A stretch of DNA of 64,000 nucleotides, from contig CAZMZC010000002.1 in NCBI GenBank assembly GCA_964570685.1, positions 62,001 through 126,000 of the forward strand, read 5' to 3'. The stretch's first letter is position 1, and each line of letters starts with the position of its first letter. Both the position numbers and the translations under genes were made by a program. The notes under the pieces are model-generated. The model saw only the letters and a list, made by a program, of their open reading frames with translations. It was not told the DNA's origin and did no database searches. Below are positions 44,395 through 52,357 of the stretch, one piece after another. Origin of the DNA: UBA1189 sp964570685. GTDB taxonomy: Bacteria; Bacteroidota; Bacteroidia; Bacteroidales; Bacteroidaceae.

Positions 44395-45870
44395 TTAAGA
44401 TCTCGTATCACTTTTTTCCTCCCAATGGAAAGGCTCAAAGGTAGTGGAGGGATCCTTCCAAGAGGGCTTGCGCATGGCATAGATGATGAGCGGAGCTACC
44501 ACCACCACGATGCATCCGATGACGAGCACGGCATACCACATCGTCTTGCTGCCCACGGCAATCTGACCGGGAGGGATGAAGCTGAGGATGAAGGCGAGCA
44601 GTGAGCCGAGGAAGCCTACGCCACCGACAATCCACATCAGCCCGTTGCCTTTCGAGCCGATACGGAAGGGGCGATTGGCCTTCTTCATGCTATAGCGCAG
44701 ATAGATGGCAGCAGCAAACATCAGCAGGTACATGATAAGGTAGAGCAGCACGGTGAGCTGTGAAAGTATCTGGTAGAAACTCTGCACCGAGGGCATCACC
44801 ACGAAGAGTAGTCCGAGCAGCGTGACGAGTCCGCCCTGAATGAGCAGGATATTGCGCTGCACGCCTATCCCGTTGGTCTTCTGGAAGAAGGGAGGGAGAT
44901 ACCCTGCACGGCCTACGGCAAAGATACCCTTCGATGGACCGGCCACCCAGGTGAGCACACCGGCAAGCACGCCAAAGGCGAGAGCCACGGCAATCACGGG
45001 CGACAGCCATGAGGCGCGGATGTAGGCAAAGTAGCGGTCGAAGCCTACCAGCAAGCTCTGCGTGAGGTTGATTTCATCTTTTGGGATGATGATACCCAAC
45101 GAATAGGTACCCAAGACGAAGATAAGCACCGTCACAAACGAACCGATGAAGACCGCCTTCGGATAGTTGCGCGAGGGGTTGTCTACATCTTTTACATGGA
45201 TACCGCCCATCTCCATACCGGCATAGAAGAGGAAGATGCTCGATGCCAGCACCAAGTTGTTGAAGTTGCTCAGGTCGGGGAAGAAGCTGCCGTGGAAGTC
45301 GAGCTGCGAATGTCCGCCACTCGCCAGATACACGATGGCCAATACCACGAGCAGTCCCGCAGGAATAATGGTACCCACCAAGCCGCCAATCTTCGACACC
45401 TTACCCACCCACGACATTCCCTTGAGCGAGATAAACGTGGCAAGCCAATAAATAGCCAGCACCACCACTAGCGTGTAGATACGGTTCGAGGCTAATGCCA
45501 TATCGTGCGCTCCATTCATCCCGATGAAGGCGAGCGACACCGCACCGAAGGTCAATACCGTAGGGTACCAGATGGTACTCTCTACCCATTGCAGCCAAAT
45601 GGCGAGAAAGCCCATGCGCTTGCCGAAGGCCTCGCCCACCCAACGGAACACACCGCCCTGTTTGTCGGAGAACATCGCCGCCAGCTCAGCCGCTACGAGC
45701 GCCGTAGGGATGAGAAACACGATAGCCGCAAAGAGATAATAGAATGCCGAACTCAGTCCATACTCTGCCTCGGCAGGCAGTCCGCGCAACGACACCACAG
45801 CCGTCACGTTCATGATAGCGAGTGTAGCCACACTCAGCTTGGTTGCTTTACCTATATTAGCCATAGTCAT
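44395..45870 (-). CDS. gadC: Glutamate:GABA antiporter (APC superfamily)
   Basis: The 491-residue protein has 12 hydrophobic segments and aligns by eye with E. coli GadC along its length: GGVFRWVGEAFG near 72, YAGMEMGGIHVKDVDNPSRNYPKA-like sequence near 216-240 (corresponding to [22 protein letters not shown]), and WVAGPSKGIFAVGRAGYLPP near 310-330. GadC exchanges external glutamate for internal GABA and so exports protons with gadB. The C-terminal tail after the last helix is about 25 residues, much shorter than the E. coli C-plug, and has a single histidine. Start may be either ATG at 45870 or 45864. It lies 6.5 kb from gadB. Confidence 0.87.
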   Translation of the reverse strand: MTMANIGKATKLSVATLAIMNVTAVVSLRGLPAEAEYGLSSAFYYLFAAIVFLIPTALVAAELAAMFSDKQGGVFRWVGEAFGKRMGFLAIWLQWVESTIWYPTVLTFGAVSLAFIGMNGAHDMALASNRIYTLVVVLAIYWLATFISLKGMSWVGKVSKIGGLVGTIIPAGLLVVLAIVYLASGGHSQLDFHGSFFPDLSNFNNLVLASSIFLFYAGMEMGGIHVKDVDNPSRNYPKAVFIGSFVTVLIFVLGTYSLGIIIPKDEINLTQSLLVGFDRYFAYIRASWLSPVIAVALAFGVLAGVLTWVAGPSKGIFAVGRAGYLPPFFQKTNGIGVQRNILLIQGGLVTLLGLLFVVMPSVQSFYQILSQLTVLLYLIMYLLMFAAAIYLRYSMKKANRPFRIGSKGNGLMWIVGGVGFLGSLLAFILSFIPPGQIAVGSKTMWYAVLVIGCIVVVVAPLIIYAMRKPSWKDPSTTFEPFHWEEKSDTRS

Positions 45871-45876
45871 TAAGGT

Positions 45877-46038
45877 TTAGATTCTGCGGGGTATAACAAA
45901 GGTAGGCACGGAGTTGTTTAGAGCGAGGGAAAGCGAAGCATGAATGCGTCTATTCTTCAAGAACCGTCTGTATTCCGGCATCTCGTTTGTTCCACAAGAC
46001 GAAACGCAAAGAAATCCTAACAGAAAAATTCGTAGCAT
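45877..46038 (-). CDS. Possible very small lipoprotein (53 residues)
   Basis: An open frame from ATG 46038 encodes a short hydrophobic N-terminus (MLRIFLLGFLCVSSCG) with a lipobox-like VSSC, then a basic segment PEYRRFLKNRR and a hydrophobic end. The stop lies 6 bp before the gadC start. There is no known family and the coding signs are weak. A -7 box for gadC lies inside it. It could be a real small gene or a leftover of a longer one. Confidence 0.3.
   Translation of the reverse strand: MLRIFLLGFLCVSSCGTNEMPEYRRFLKNRRIHASLSLALNNSVPTFVIPRRI
45897..45904 (-). promoter_or_regulatory. Probable gadC -7 box (TACCTTTG)
   Basis: Minus-strand TACCTTTG fits TAnnTTTG, 27-33 bp before the two possible gadC start codons. 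No good -33 element is seen. Confidence 0.45.
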
Positions 46039-46270
46039 ATTGTCATTGATTCCTGCCGATTGCTTACACGATGCTGAAATCGGAAGCATAAACGTTTCCG
46101 CTTGCACGACAAAGTGTAGCCATTTTCCCGTTCTATGCTTACTTTCTGCATTTCCCTAACGCCTCATGGCTGCGTTCTTTTCATTCGCCTTGGGGATTGG
46201 GCGGAAAGAAAGGAAGAATGGAGCACTATGTACACTCCAAGCCTAAACAAAAATGCAATATTGGTTGTTG

Positions 46271-46295
46271 AAATAAACAAAAATGTTTATTTTTG
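46271..46295 (+). promoter_or_regulatory. Operator palindrome overlapping the toxin-antitoxin promoter
   Basis: AAATAAACA (46271-46279) and TGTTTATTT (46284-46292) form a perfect 9-bp inverted repeat with a 4-nt centre. The right arm overlaps a TATTTTTG -7 box (46288-46295). The ATG follows at 46300, so the transcript would have almost no leader. This is the expected place for autorepression by the HTH antitoxin. Confidence 0.75.
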
Positions 46296-46299
46296 CGCC

Positions 46300-46830
46300 A
46301 TGAATGAGCAGTTGACCATACTTAAAGGAATACATCCCGGGCAATTCCTCGACAGAGAGTTGCGGCGGCGTAGCATCAAGAGCAAAGACCTTGCCCTTGC
46401 TGTAGGCGAGCATCCGCAGACGCTCAGTGCCATCATTCGTGGTAAGCGTGCCATGAATACTCCGCTGTCGCTACGCATCGAGCGCAACCTCCAGTTAGAC
46501 GAGGGTCTGCTCATGTCGCTACAGATATTCTTCGAGATAGAGCAGGAGAAGCGCAAGCAAGCCTCGCTCCATCGCCCCGACCTCAGCAAGTTTCGTCCTG
46601 CCCTATTTTGGGATACATCTATCGACCGCATCGATTGGAGTGCCAACCGCCGTTATGCCCTACAGCGAATCTTCGAGCGTGGCACCGAGAGTGAAATCCT
46701 CGAGGCCATACGCTTCTACGGTGCCGATACGATACGCGCCACGCTGAGCGAATGCGACTCTTTGCATAGCGAGGCACTACAAAATAATATCACCAAATAT
46801 CTGTCCTATGCCCAAGAAGCTACACTATAA
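46300..46830 (+). CDS. HTH (HigA-like) antitoxin fused to DUF6922
   Basis: The ATG at 46300 gives 176 residues. The N-terminal half is an XRE-type helix-turn-helix of the HigA kind: GIHPGQFLDRELRRRSIKSK then LALAVGEHPQTLSAIIRGKR, the recognition-helix region. The C-terminal half has LFWDTSIDRIDWSANRRYAL and IFERGTESEILEAIRFYGAD, the DUF6922 pattern usually seen as a separate protein before AbiEii toxins. The last 23 bp overlap the toxin gene. The operator at 46271 indicates autoregulation. Start chosen by that promoter and the HTH alignment. Confidence 0.82.
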   Translation: MNEQLTILKGIHPGQFLDRELRRRSIKSKDLALAVGEHPQTLSAIIRGKRAMNTPLSLRIERNLQLDEGLLMSLQIFFEIEQEKRKQASLHRPDLSKFRPALFWDTSIDRIDWSANRRYALQRIFERGTESEILEAIRFYGADTIRATLSECDSLHSEALQNNITKYLSYAQEATL

Positions 46831-47452
46831 TACCGTATCTCCACTATTGCGCGATATCCTTGGCCAGTTGATGGCGTTGCCCGAACTCGCTCCGTTCTGT
46901 TTGGTGGGTGGCACTTCGCTGAGCCTGCAGTTAGGCCACCGCATATCTATAGACATTGACATGTTTACAGAGGCACCATACGGCACGCTCGATTTCCACG
47001 CCATACAATCCAAGTTGTGCAGCATGTTTCCCTATTGCCAAGGCGATTGCGGTGAGGTAGTAGGCATGGGAGTTTCTTATATTATAGGTAATAGCCCGCA
47101 CGAATCCATCAAGCTCGACCTCTTCTATACCGACCCGTTCATACGCCCCATCAGAACTATCGACAGCATACGCATCGCATCCATCGAAGACATTATCGCA
47201 ATGAAACTGGATGTCATCGGGCGCAATGGCCGCAAGAAGGACTTTTGGGACTTGCACGAGCTGCACGACAAATACACGATAGAGCAGATGCTCAGCCTCT
47301 ATGCAGAGCGTTACCCATACAATCACACCCGTGAAGAACTACTTCTTGGCCTCACCAACTTCTCACTTGCCGACACCGAGCCCGACCCCAACTGCTTGCA
47401 CGGCAAGGTGTGGCCTCTGATCAAGTTGGATTTTATGGATTGGAGCAGGTAA
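46808..47452 (+). CDS. AbiEii/AbiGii-type nucleotidyltransferase toxin
   Basis: This 214-residue protein has the AbiEii nucleotidyltransferase signature: GGTSLSLQLGHRISIDID, with Gly34-Gly35 and the metal-binding Asp49 and Asp51, and then KLDLFYTDPF and the later KLDVIGRNGRKKDFWDLHEL (family motif KxxDxxxRxxxKDxxDLxxL). AbiEii toxins transfer nucleotides to tRNA or another RNA target and are part of phage-abortive-infection or plasmid-stability systems. The start overlaps the antitoxin end by 23 bp. All key residues are present, so it is likely functional. Confidence 0.88.
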   Translation: MPKKLHYNTVSPLLRDILGQLMALPELAPFCLVGGTSLSLQLGHRISIDIDMFTEAPYGTLDFHAIQSKLCSMFPYCQGDCGEVVGMGVSYIIGNSPHESIKLDLFYTDPFIRPIRTIDSIRIASIEDIIAMKLDVIGRNGRKKDFWDLHELHDKYTIEQMLSLYAERYPYNHTREELLLGLTNFSLADTEPDPNCLHGKVWPLIKLDFMDWSR

Positions 47453-47711
47453 GAAATCTCTCACTCTAATGAGCGCTGAGAGCAAGACCGAGGAGAAGGA
47501 CGTAATGGTAAAGGTTTGATAAACTTGATTAATCAACAAAACTCATAAGGATTGTAGAGAGATAACTCCACAAAAGGCCTTCGAAGCACGCCTGCGCCTA
47601 TTCTTTGAAAACCTTCTGTGGAGTTGTGTGTTATCTCGGGTCATAGACCCTGATACTCAGTCACGGCGGATAGGGTATATCTGCCGTAACTGAGTTATCC
47701 GTTGTGACGAA
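47453..47711. terminator. Convergent gap with two hairpins
   Basis: ACTCAGTCACGGCGGA (47655-47670) pairs with TCTGCCGTAACTGAGT (47680-47695), with two mismatches. A second, looser stem pairs ATAACTCCACA near 47562 with TGTGGAGTTGTGTGTTAT near 47618. The region lies between the toxin gene and the convergent small gene and probably stops transcription from both. Confidence 0.5.
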
Positions 47712-47993
47712 CTAAAGATTTGGGAAATGTTTGGAAATGATTCCTTTTATCTCTTCCAATGTGACACTTGCAAATTCTCTCAATGCATCTTTTGTTTCAT
47801 TCGTAAGTTCATCTAAATTATCATATAGTCCTTTACTGACGTATTCAAAGTGGCCTCTGCATTCTATTAAGTCCGAAAGCGCTCTATCTTTTTTTATGCT
47901 CTCGTCATCTAATCTTTTTCCAATATATGACACTTCTCCACTACGCTTAAGTGTCTTTTCTACTTCAGGCGAGAATCTTTTAGGTATGCACAT
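47712..47993 (-). CDS. Small soluble helical protein, unknown
   Basis: This 93-residue protein matches no family that I know. It has no signal peptide or membrane helix and is rich in charged residues; three helices are likely. It lies 13 bp below the SHOCT protein gene and may be in one transcript with it. AT-rich composition like its neighbours suggests that it belongs to the accessory stretch between gadC and gadB. Confidence 0.5.
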   Translation of the reverse strand: MCIPKRFSPEVEKTLKRSGEVSYIGKRLDDESIKKDRALSDLIECRGHFEYVSKGLYDNLDELTNETKDALREFASVTLEEIKGIISKHFPNL

Positions 47994-48006
47994 AATACAT
48001 TTGTTG

Positions 48007-48363
48007 TTAGCTGTTTAATATCTTTTTCTTCTGTTCGTCAAATTCTTCTTGGGTGAGCAAGCCCTCATCCAAGAGATTTTTTAATCCTTTTATTTTTGAT
48101 TCAAATGATTCTTCGTTTTTAATTACTACAGAATTATCCTTTTTCTCTCTGTTATTCATTAGAATTCCAGCAATTGCTCCGAATAATAATCCTGGTATAG
48201 AAATTAGCCATGTAATAGGATCGGACAGACAGGTTCCCATACTCATGTTCCATGATATTGTACCGCATGCTACAACAGGTGTTGTGAAAAGGAGCCAGCC
48301 TATTAAAGCTCCTCGTAAAACTCGTCCTAAATTAGTCCCTTTCTGTTCATTGGTTGTTTCCAT
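48007..48363 (-). CDS. SHOCT-domain small membrane protein
   Basis: The 118-residue protein has two hydrophobic helices (about 14-36 and 46-68) and a C-terminal SHOCT domain, GLKNLLDEGLLTQEEFDEQK, at about 91-114. SHOCT is a short oligomerisation module found at the end of many small membrane proteins. The function is unknown. It is followed by a small soluble protein gene and preceded by the LRR protein gene with a 45-bp gap. Confidence 0.75.
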   Translation of the reverse strand: METTNEQKGTNLGRVLRGALIGWLLFTTPVVACGTISWNMSMGTCLSDPITWLISIPGLLFGAIAGILMNNREKKDNSVVIKNEESFESKIKGLKNLLDEGLLTQEEFDEQKKKILNS

Positions 48364-48408
48364 AATTTTTTATTTTTTTAATCATTGATAAACTCTTAAT
48401 TGATAAAT

Positions 48409-50799
48409 CTATAATTTATATTTCTTCTTCTTGCCATTCACAACTATATGTTTTTCTTCACCGAATGCCGACTTCAGTGCCTTCATTTTCTTCTCTGGAA
48501 CAGAAATGAATTTGAGGTTGCGGCATCCCTTAAAAGCACAATCTCCTATTCCGACATTTGGTGGTATTATAACATTGGCCAAGCTATTACATCCATAAAA
48601 GGCCCATTTTTCTATCTTTGTTGTCCCTTCAGGTATTATTAACTTAGTCACTATATCTCCATTTAAGAACAAGTTCTTTCCATAGTAAAGAGGATTAGCA
48701 TTAGGAGTACTGAATCGTATTCTACACCAAGCCTGGACGTCATCAATAAAAACGGAAATGAGATTTGGACAACCTTCAAAGGCGCGTTCTTTGATTTCGT
48801 TCACTTTCTTAGGGATATTGACATAAGTAAGATTATGGCAGCCCTTAAAAGCACAAATACCAATTTTGCTTAAAGCCTTTGGCAGGTTAATAGAGGTAAT
48901 ACGGCGGCAGTCAGAAAATTCATAGTCGCCAATTTTTGTCACTTTATCGCCTATTGTGATAGACTCAAGAGTTGCTTTATTATAAAAGGGAGAATAACCA
49001 TATCTGCCATCTGTATTATATTCAACATTTCGTCCTAAGTAGATAGTTTCCAGTGGGCAATCATGAAATAAGCCTTCTCCAATAACATCCATACTATAGA
49101 CACCTATGTTTGAATAATTAGGTTTACTCCCATTCTCAAACGAGTTGAATCCTAGTGATAAAGTATTGTCTCCATCTTCTATGACGACCTTACTCAATGA
49201 AGCACAGCCCTTAAACACAAAATTCTCTATCGCAGTTACACTTTGAGGTATATTTATAGAACTAAGATTGTTGCAGCCTTCAAAAGCCCTTTCTCCTATT
49301 TCCTTTACTCCATCATGTATAGAAACTGATGTTAAATTTCTACAATTATAGAAAGCGTACTTCCTAATTTTTGTGACTCCCTTAGGAATGGTTATTTCAA
49401 CGGCTAATTCTCCGTTAATATATATCTTGTTTGCATAATAGAGTGGATTGGCCAAAGCATTGCCAAAAATAATCTTACACCAATTCTGAATACTTGAAAC
49501 ATTCACTTTAGTGAGATTACTGCAACCTTCAAAAGCTGAACTTTCGATGCTATTCATATTTGCGGGCATATTGAAAGAAAACAATTTACTACATCCTTTA
49601 AATGCATTACGATCAATAGCCTTTAAGCTCTCAGGGAAAGTGATAGAGGTTAAGGATGTGCAGTTTTCAAAAGCATTATCATCAATGGAAAGTAACCCAT
49701 CTTCCATCTTTATTGATGTTAGGTTACTACAACCCGAGAACGCCCCCTTGCCAATGGTTCGAACGCCTTTACCGATTTTTACCGATGTAAGTTTACTACA
49801 ATTAGCAAATGCACCTGCACCAATCCCCTCCACTGCTTGTGGTATGGAAACAGCAGTGATTCGGTTATTATCCTTGAATAATTCTGCCCCGATTCGATAG
49901 TTCTTCTCATAAAAGCTTTCCGGAAGAGTTGGTTTAGTTTCTTTTCCTGTATAAAAACTGAGAAGATATACGTTCCCCTGTTTGGTGAAATAGTATTCAC
50001 CCACAGCTCCATATGCGTTTATAACGCTTTCTGCATAGTAAGCAATCTCTCCATTATTTTTGCTGCCCTTTCGAATCTCAAAATCTGAACCTACGTTAAT
50101 AACCTTGGAGAGTTTCCTGCATCCTTGAAAAGCACCTTCTCCTATCTCTGATAAACAATGACCAAGGATTATTGAAGTAAGTCCCGAGTTCTTAAAAGCA
50201 TAATCCTTAATAAAAAATATCATAGGTAGGTTAATAGAAGTCAGGCTACTGCAACCCTCAAAAGTTTTTTGTTCAATACTTCTCACAAACTCGGGGATAG
50301 TAATAGAGGTAAGGCTATAACAATTATAGAATGCAGCTTCTCCTATATGTCTAACATATTCAGGCAAGGATATAGAGGTGAGACTCTCACAATAAGAAAA
50401 AGCTTGACTTCCAATAGATGTAACGCTCTCAGGAATAGACATAGAAGTTAAGCCTATACAACCTTCGAATGCCTGATCACCAATTTTTGTTATACCATAA
50501 GGAATAATTACGGATGTTAGATATTCACATTCATAGAAAGCACCATCTTCAATACCCACAACACGATATGTCGTTCCCCAATAGTTTACAGTTGACGGAA
50601 TTTTTACTGATCCTTGGTATTCGTTTCTATAGCTATCGTGATAGTTTCCCCTATAAGTAACTGTAACTACTGGGTCTGCCAAGTCTTGTTGCTGTGGGAA
50701 ATTGTAATAAATACCGCCTCGTTCAAAGTCGTGACCACTTACTGTTAAACAGTATAGCAGTGCTACAGATGCAAATAAAATTTGTTTTATTGATTTCAT
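48409..50799 (-). CDS. BspA-like leucine-rich repeat surface protein
   Basis: This 796-residue protein has a signal peptide (about 1-23) and then about 25 LRR_5 repeats of the BspA type (AFEGCSSLTSINLP, each about 23 residues). It lacks a T9SS tail: the C-terminus ends in a basic segment, VVNGKKKKYKL. BspA-type proteins bind fibronectin or other host or bacterial surfaces. The gene is AT-rich relative to the T9SS genes. Its repeats could recombine, and the protein end is near a change in repeat register (KAWCRIRFSTPNANP-like units occur twice), suggesting duplication of two blocks. How it is exported is unclear. Confidence 0.9.
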   Translation of the reverse strand: MKSIKQILFASVALLYCLTVSGHDFERGGIYYNFPQQQDLADPVVTVTYRGNYHDSYRNEYQGSVKIPSTVNYWGTTYRVVGIEDGAFYECEYLTSVIIPYGITKIGDQAFEGCIGLTSMSIPESVTSIGSQAFSYCESLTSISLPEYVRHIGEAAFYNCYSLTSITIPEFVRSIEQKTFEGCSSLTSINLPMIFFIKDYAFKNSGLTSIILGHCLSEIGEGAFQGCRKLSKVINVGSDFEIRKGSKNNGEIAYYAESVINAYGAVGEYYFTKQGNVYLLSFYTGKETKPTLPESFYEKNYRIGAELFKDNNRITAVSIPQAVEGIGAGAFANCSKLTSVKIGKGVRTIGKGAFSGCSNLTSIKMEDGLLSIDDNAFENCTSLTSITFPESLKAIDRNAFKGCSKLFSFNMPANMNSIESSAFEGCSNLTKVNVSSIQNWCKIIFGNALANPLYYANKIYINGELAVEITIPKGVTKIRKYAFYNCRNLTSVSIHDGVKEIGERAFEGCNNLSSINIPQSVTAIENFVFKGCASLSKVVIEDGDNTLSLGFNSFENGSKPNYSNIGVYSMDVIGEGLFHDCPLETIYLGRNVEYNTDGRYGYSPFYNKATLESITIGDKVTKIGDYEFSDCRRITSINLPKALSKIGICAFKGCHNLTYVNIPKKVNEIKERAFEGCPNLISVFIDDVQAWCRIRFSTPNANPLYYGKNLFLNGDIVTKLIIPEGTTKIEKWAFYGCNSLANVIIPPNVGIGDCAFKGCRNLKFISVPEKKMKALKSAFGEEKHIVVNGKKKKYKL

Positions 50800-50817
50800 A
50801 GTAAATGTCTTATAATT

Positions 50818-51279
50818 TTAATACTCGCGTAAACATTTCAGATTTTTCGCATAAGCATAAATTAAGCCCTTAGCCAAACAGAAAAAATCCTCTACAGGTC
50901 CGTCTGAGATCTCTTCGTATTCTAAAACGCTTTGCTTGCTTGGTGCTACAGCTCCCAAAGAAATACAATCTTCTTTTCGAAAGTCTATCACCAAAGCAAA
51001 CGGAAAGGAAAAAGCACTTATTGTGAAAAAGGTTTCAGCAAGTTCCAATACATCATTCCGATTTAAGTTTGCATAATCTGTACAATAAAATGCAACATCG
51101 TAGTCAGGATAACCAGGTTGATTTTCCCAGACCTCCATTGTGTTCACATTCTGTGGGTCTTCAAAAAAGATACAAATCTTCTGTCTTTTAACTTTAGCCT
51201 CATCAATGGCTTTCTTCAAATCTTCAATATCAAACATAACACAAACATTGTGACCTATAAGTTCTCCAGATTTGGTCAT
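50818..51279 (-). CDS. Hypothetical cytoplasmic protein
   Basis: No family is recognised. The open frame encodes 153 residues from 51279; an internal ATG at 51237 (MFDIEDLKKAIDEA) may be the true start and gives 139 residues. No signal peptide or membrane helix is seen. The sequence is mixed alpha/beta with ICIFFEDPQN and FPFALVIDFRKED strands. It lies 18 bp before the LRR protein gene on the same strand. Confidence 0.5.
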   Translation of the reverse strand: MTKSGELIGHNVCVMFDIEDLKKAIDEAKVKRQKICIFFEDPQNVNTMEVWENQPGYPDYDVAFYCTDYANLNRNDVLELAETFFTISAFSFPFALVIDFRKEDCISLGAVAPSKQSVLEYEEISDGPVEDFFCLAKGLIYAYAKNLKCLREY

Positions 51280-51429
51280 TATTGCATTTAAAATAGAAAA
51301 GCGTGAGAACCTGTACCTGTTACTCGTCTCACACTTAGAGGCTCTCGCATTGCCCAGTCAATCGAAACGAGCAACGCAGACCTCACGCCGATATGTATAT
51401 ATACAACTATAACCATAAACTACCAAAAT

Positions 51430-51477
51430 GGCAGTATAGTCTAATGGATATAAGACATACCCGTGACATCTACTGTT
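51430..51477 (+). other. tRNA-like mini-hairpin (degenerate)
   Basis: GGCAGTA (51430-51436) can pair with TACTGTT (51471-51477) using two G-U pairs. Inside it, AGTCTAATGGATATAAGAC looks like a D-arm of a tRNA-Arg type. Anticodon and T arms are missing, so this is at best a relic. It may also be chance. Confidence 0.25.
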
Positions 51478-52036
51478 GCTTTGTTTTTGATTGACCTTTG
51501 AATTTGCGAGATTCCTAAGTGTCAAAACCAAAGCGCCAAGTAAACGCCTTTCCACAATGTCACCCCCACCCAACCACCGCAATTCGCAAAACGAATCTTG
51601 GCAACGGCGAGAGATTTTGCAAATGTACAATTAAATTACGAGTTCTGAATTATGAATGCACAATTATTTTTTATGTTTTAAAGCAGCAGGATGATCTGAT
51701 GCTGTAAAAAAAATACGTCAACAATGACGAAAACAATTTCCTAGCGATGATTATTGGGGCGCACCAATTAGATGCACGAGACTTGCTATTCATAGAAATT
51801 TATGGCTAATTATATGGATATTTATGTCAAGAGAAGAAGAAAAACGAGTGTCACGGAATAAGTTGGAAACCACTCGCAATAACCTATAAGGTCTGAGAAG
51901 AATAGGCGTAGACGTACTTTGAAGGCCTTATAGGCTTTGCGCCGCATTAAACATGTCGCATTAAGTATTGAAATGTATTTGCAATCAGCAGTGAGATTTT
52001 TCCTGAACGCACCGCCTGTTTCTTCGTTTCCACGAA

Positions 52037-52141
52037 CCAAATTCTTAAATCATAAGCTTTGATTTAATATTCAGTGCCTTTGATTTAATATTCATAAGCT
52101 TTGAATAGTAAATCAGTGCTTATGATTTAAGAATTCGGCGA
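52037..52141. repeat. Intergenic 21-nt-period word array E
   Basis: Five units of exactly 21 nt start at 52037, 52058, 52079, 52100 and 52121. Units two and three are TTTGATTTAATATTCA followed by GTGCC or TAAGC. The outer units contain an 18-bp perfect inverted repeat, AATTCTTAAATCATAAGC (52040-52057) and its reverse complement (52118-52135). The array lies 0.2 kb before gadB and may be related to arrays A-D. Confidence 0.8.
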
Positions 52142-52357
52142 ATACTTTGCAACTATATGAACGCTGCAAAAGAAGAATTCTGACCTGCCATTAGGACTTA
52201 TGGAAGGGTGGATGTGAAATGGTAAGCGAGAAGGAGTTGTCCTCGCCACGCTTGCTTGGCCTTAAAAATCCGTAAGAGACCGACTTTGCGGTTGGCGCGG
52301 GGGAACATTCGGGGCGGGGCATTGTTACAGATTGAACTTAACCTTAAATCTCAACTT

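Larger units (their letters stand above)
51280..52357. other. 1.08-kb gap before gadB without a credible gene
   Basis: I find no protein-coding gene in this stretch. It holds a 48-nt tRNA-like hairpin (51430-51477) and word array E (52037-52141). An open frame on the minus strand at 51822-52040 encodes RRKAYKAFKVRLRLFFSDLI and may be a shadow of a recurring intergenic sequence. The part next to gadB (52240-52320) is G+C-rich again. Confidence 0.5.

Noticed and set aside
46300..47452. Simple HigBA toxin-antitoxin pair
   Set aside because: The antitoxin has a HigA-like HTH, but the toxin has the AbiEii nucleotidyltransferase signature, not a HigB RelE-type fold.
51358..51630. Minus-strand open frame of 90 codons
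   Set aside because: It has no domain, no signal peptide and no start signal, and it overlaps the tRNA-like hairpin.
51822..52040. Minus-strand open frame of 72 codons
   Set aside because: Rich in basic and hydrophobic residues without a known family; probably a translated intergenic repeat. Not enough to call a gene.
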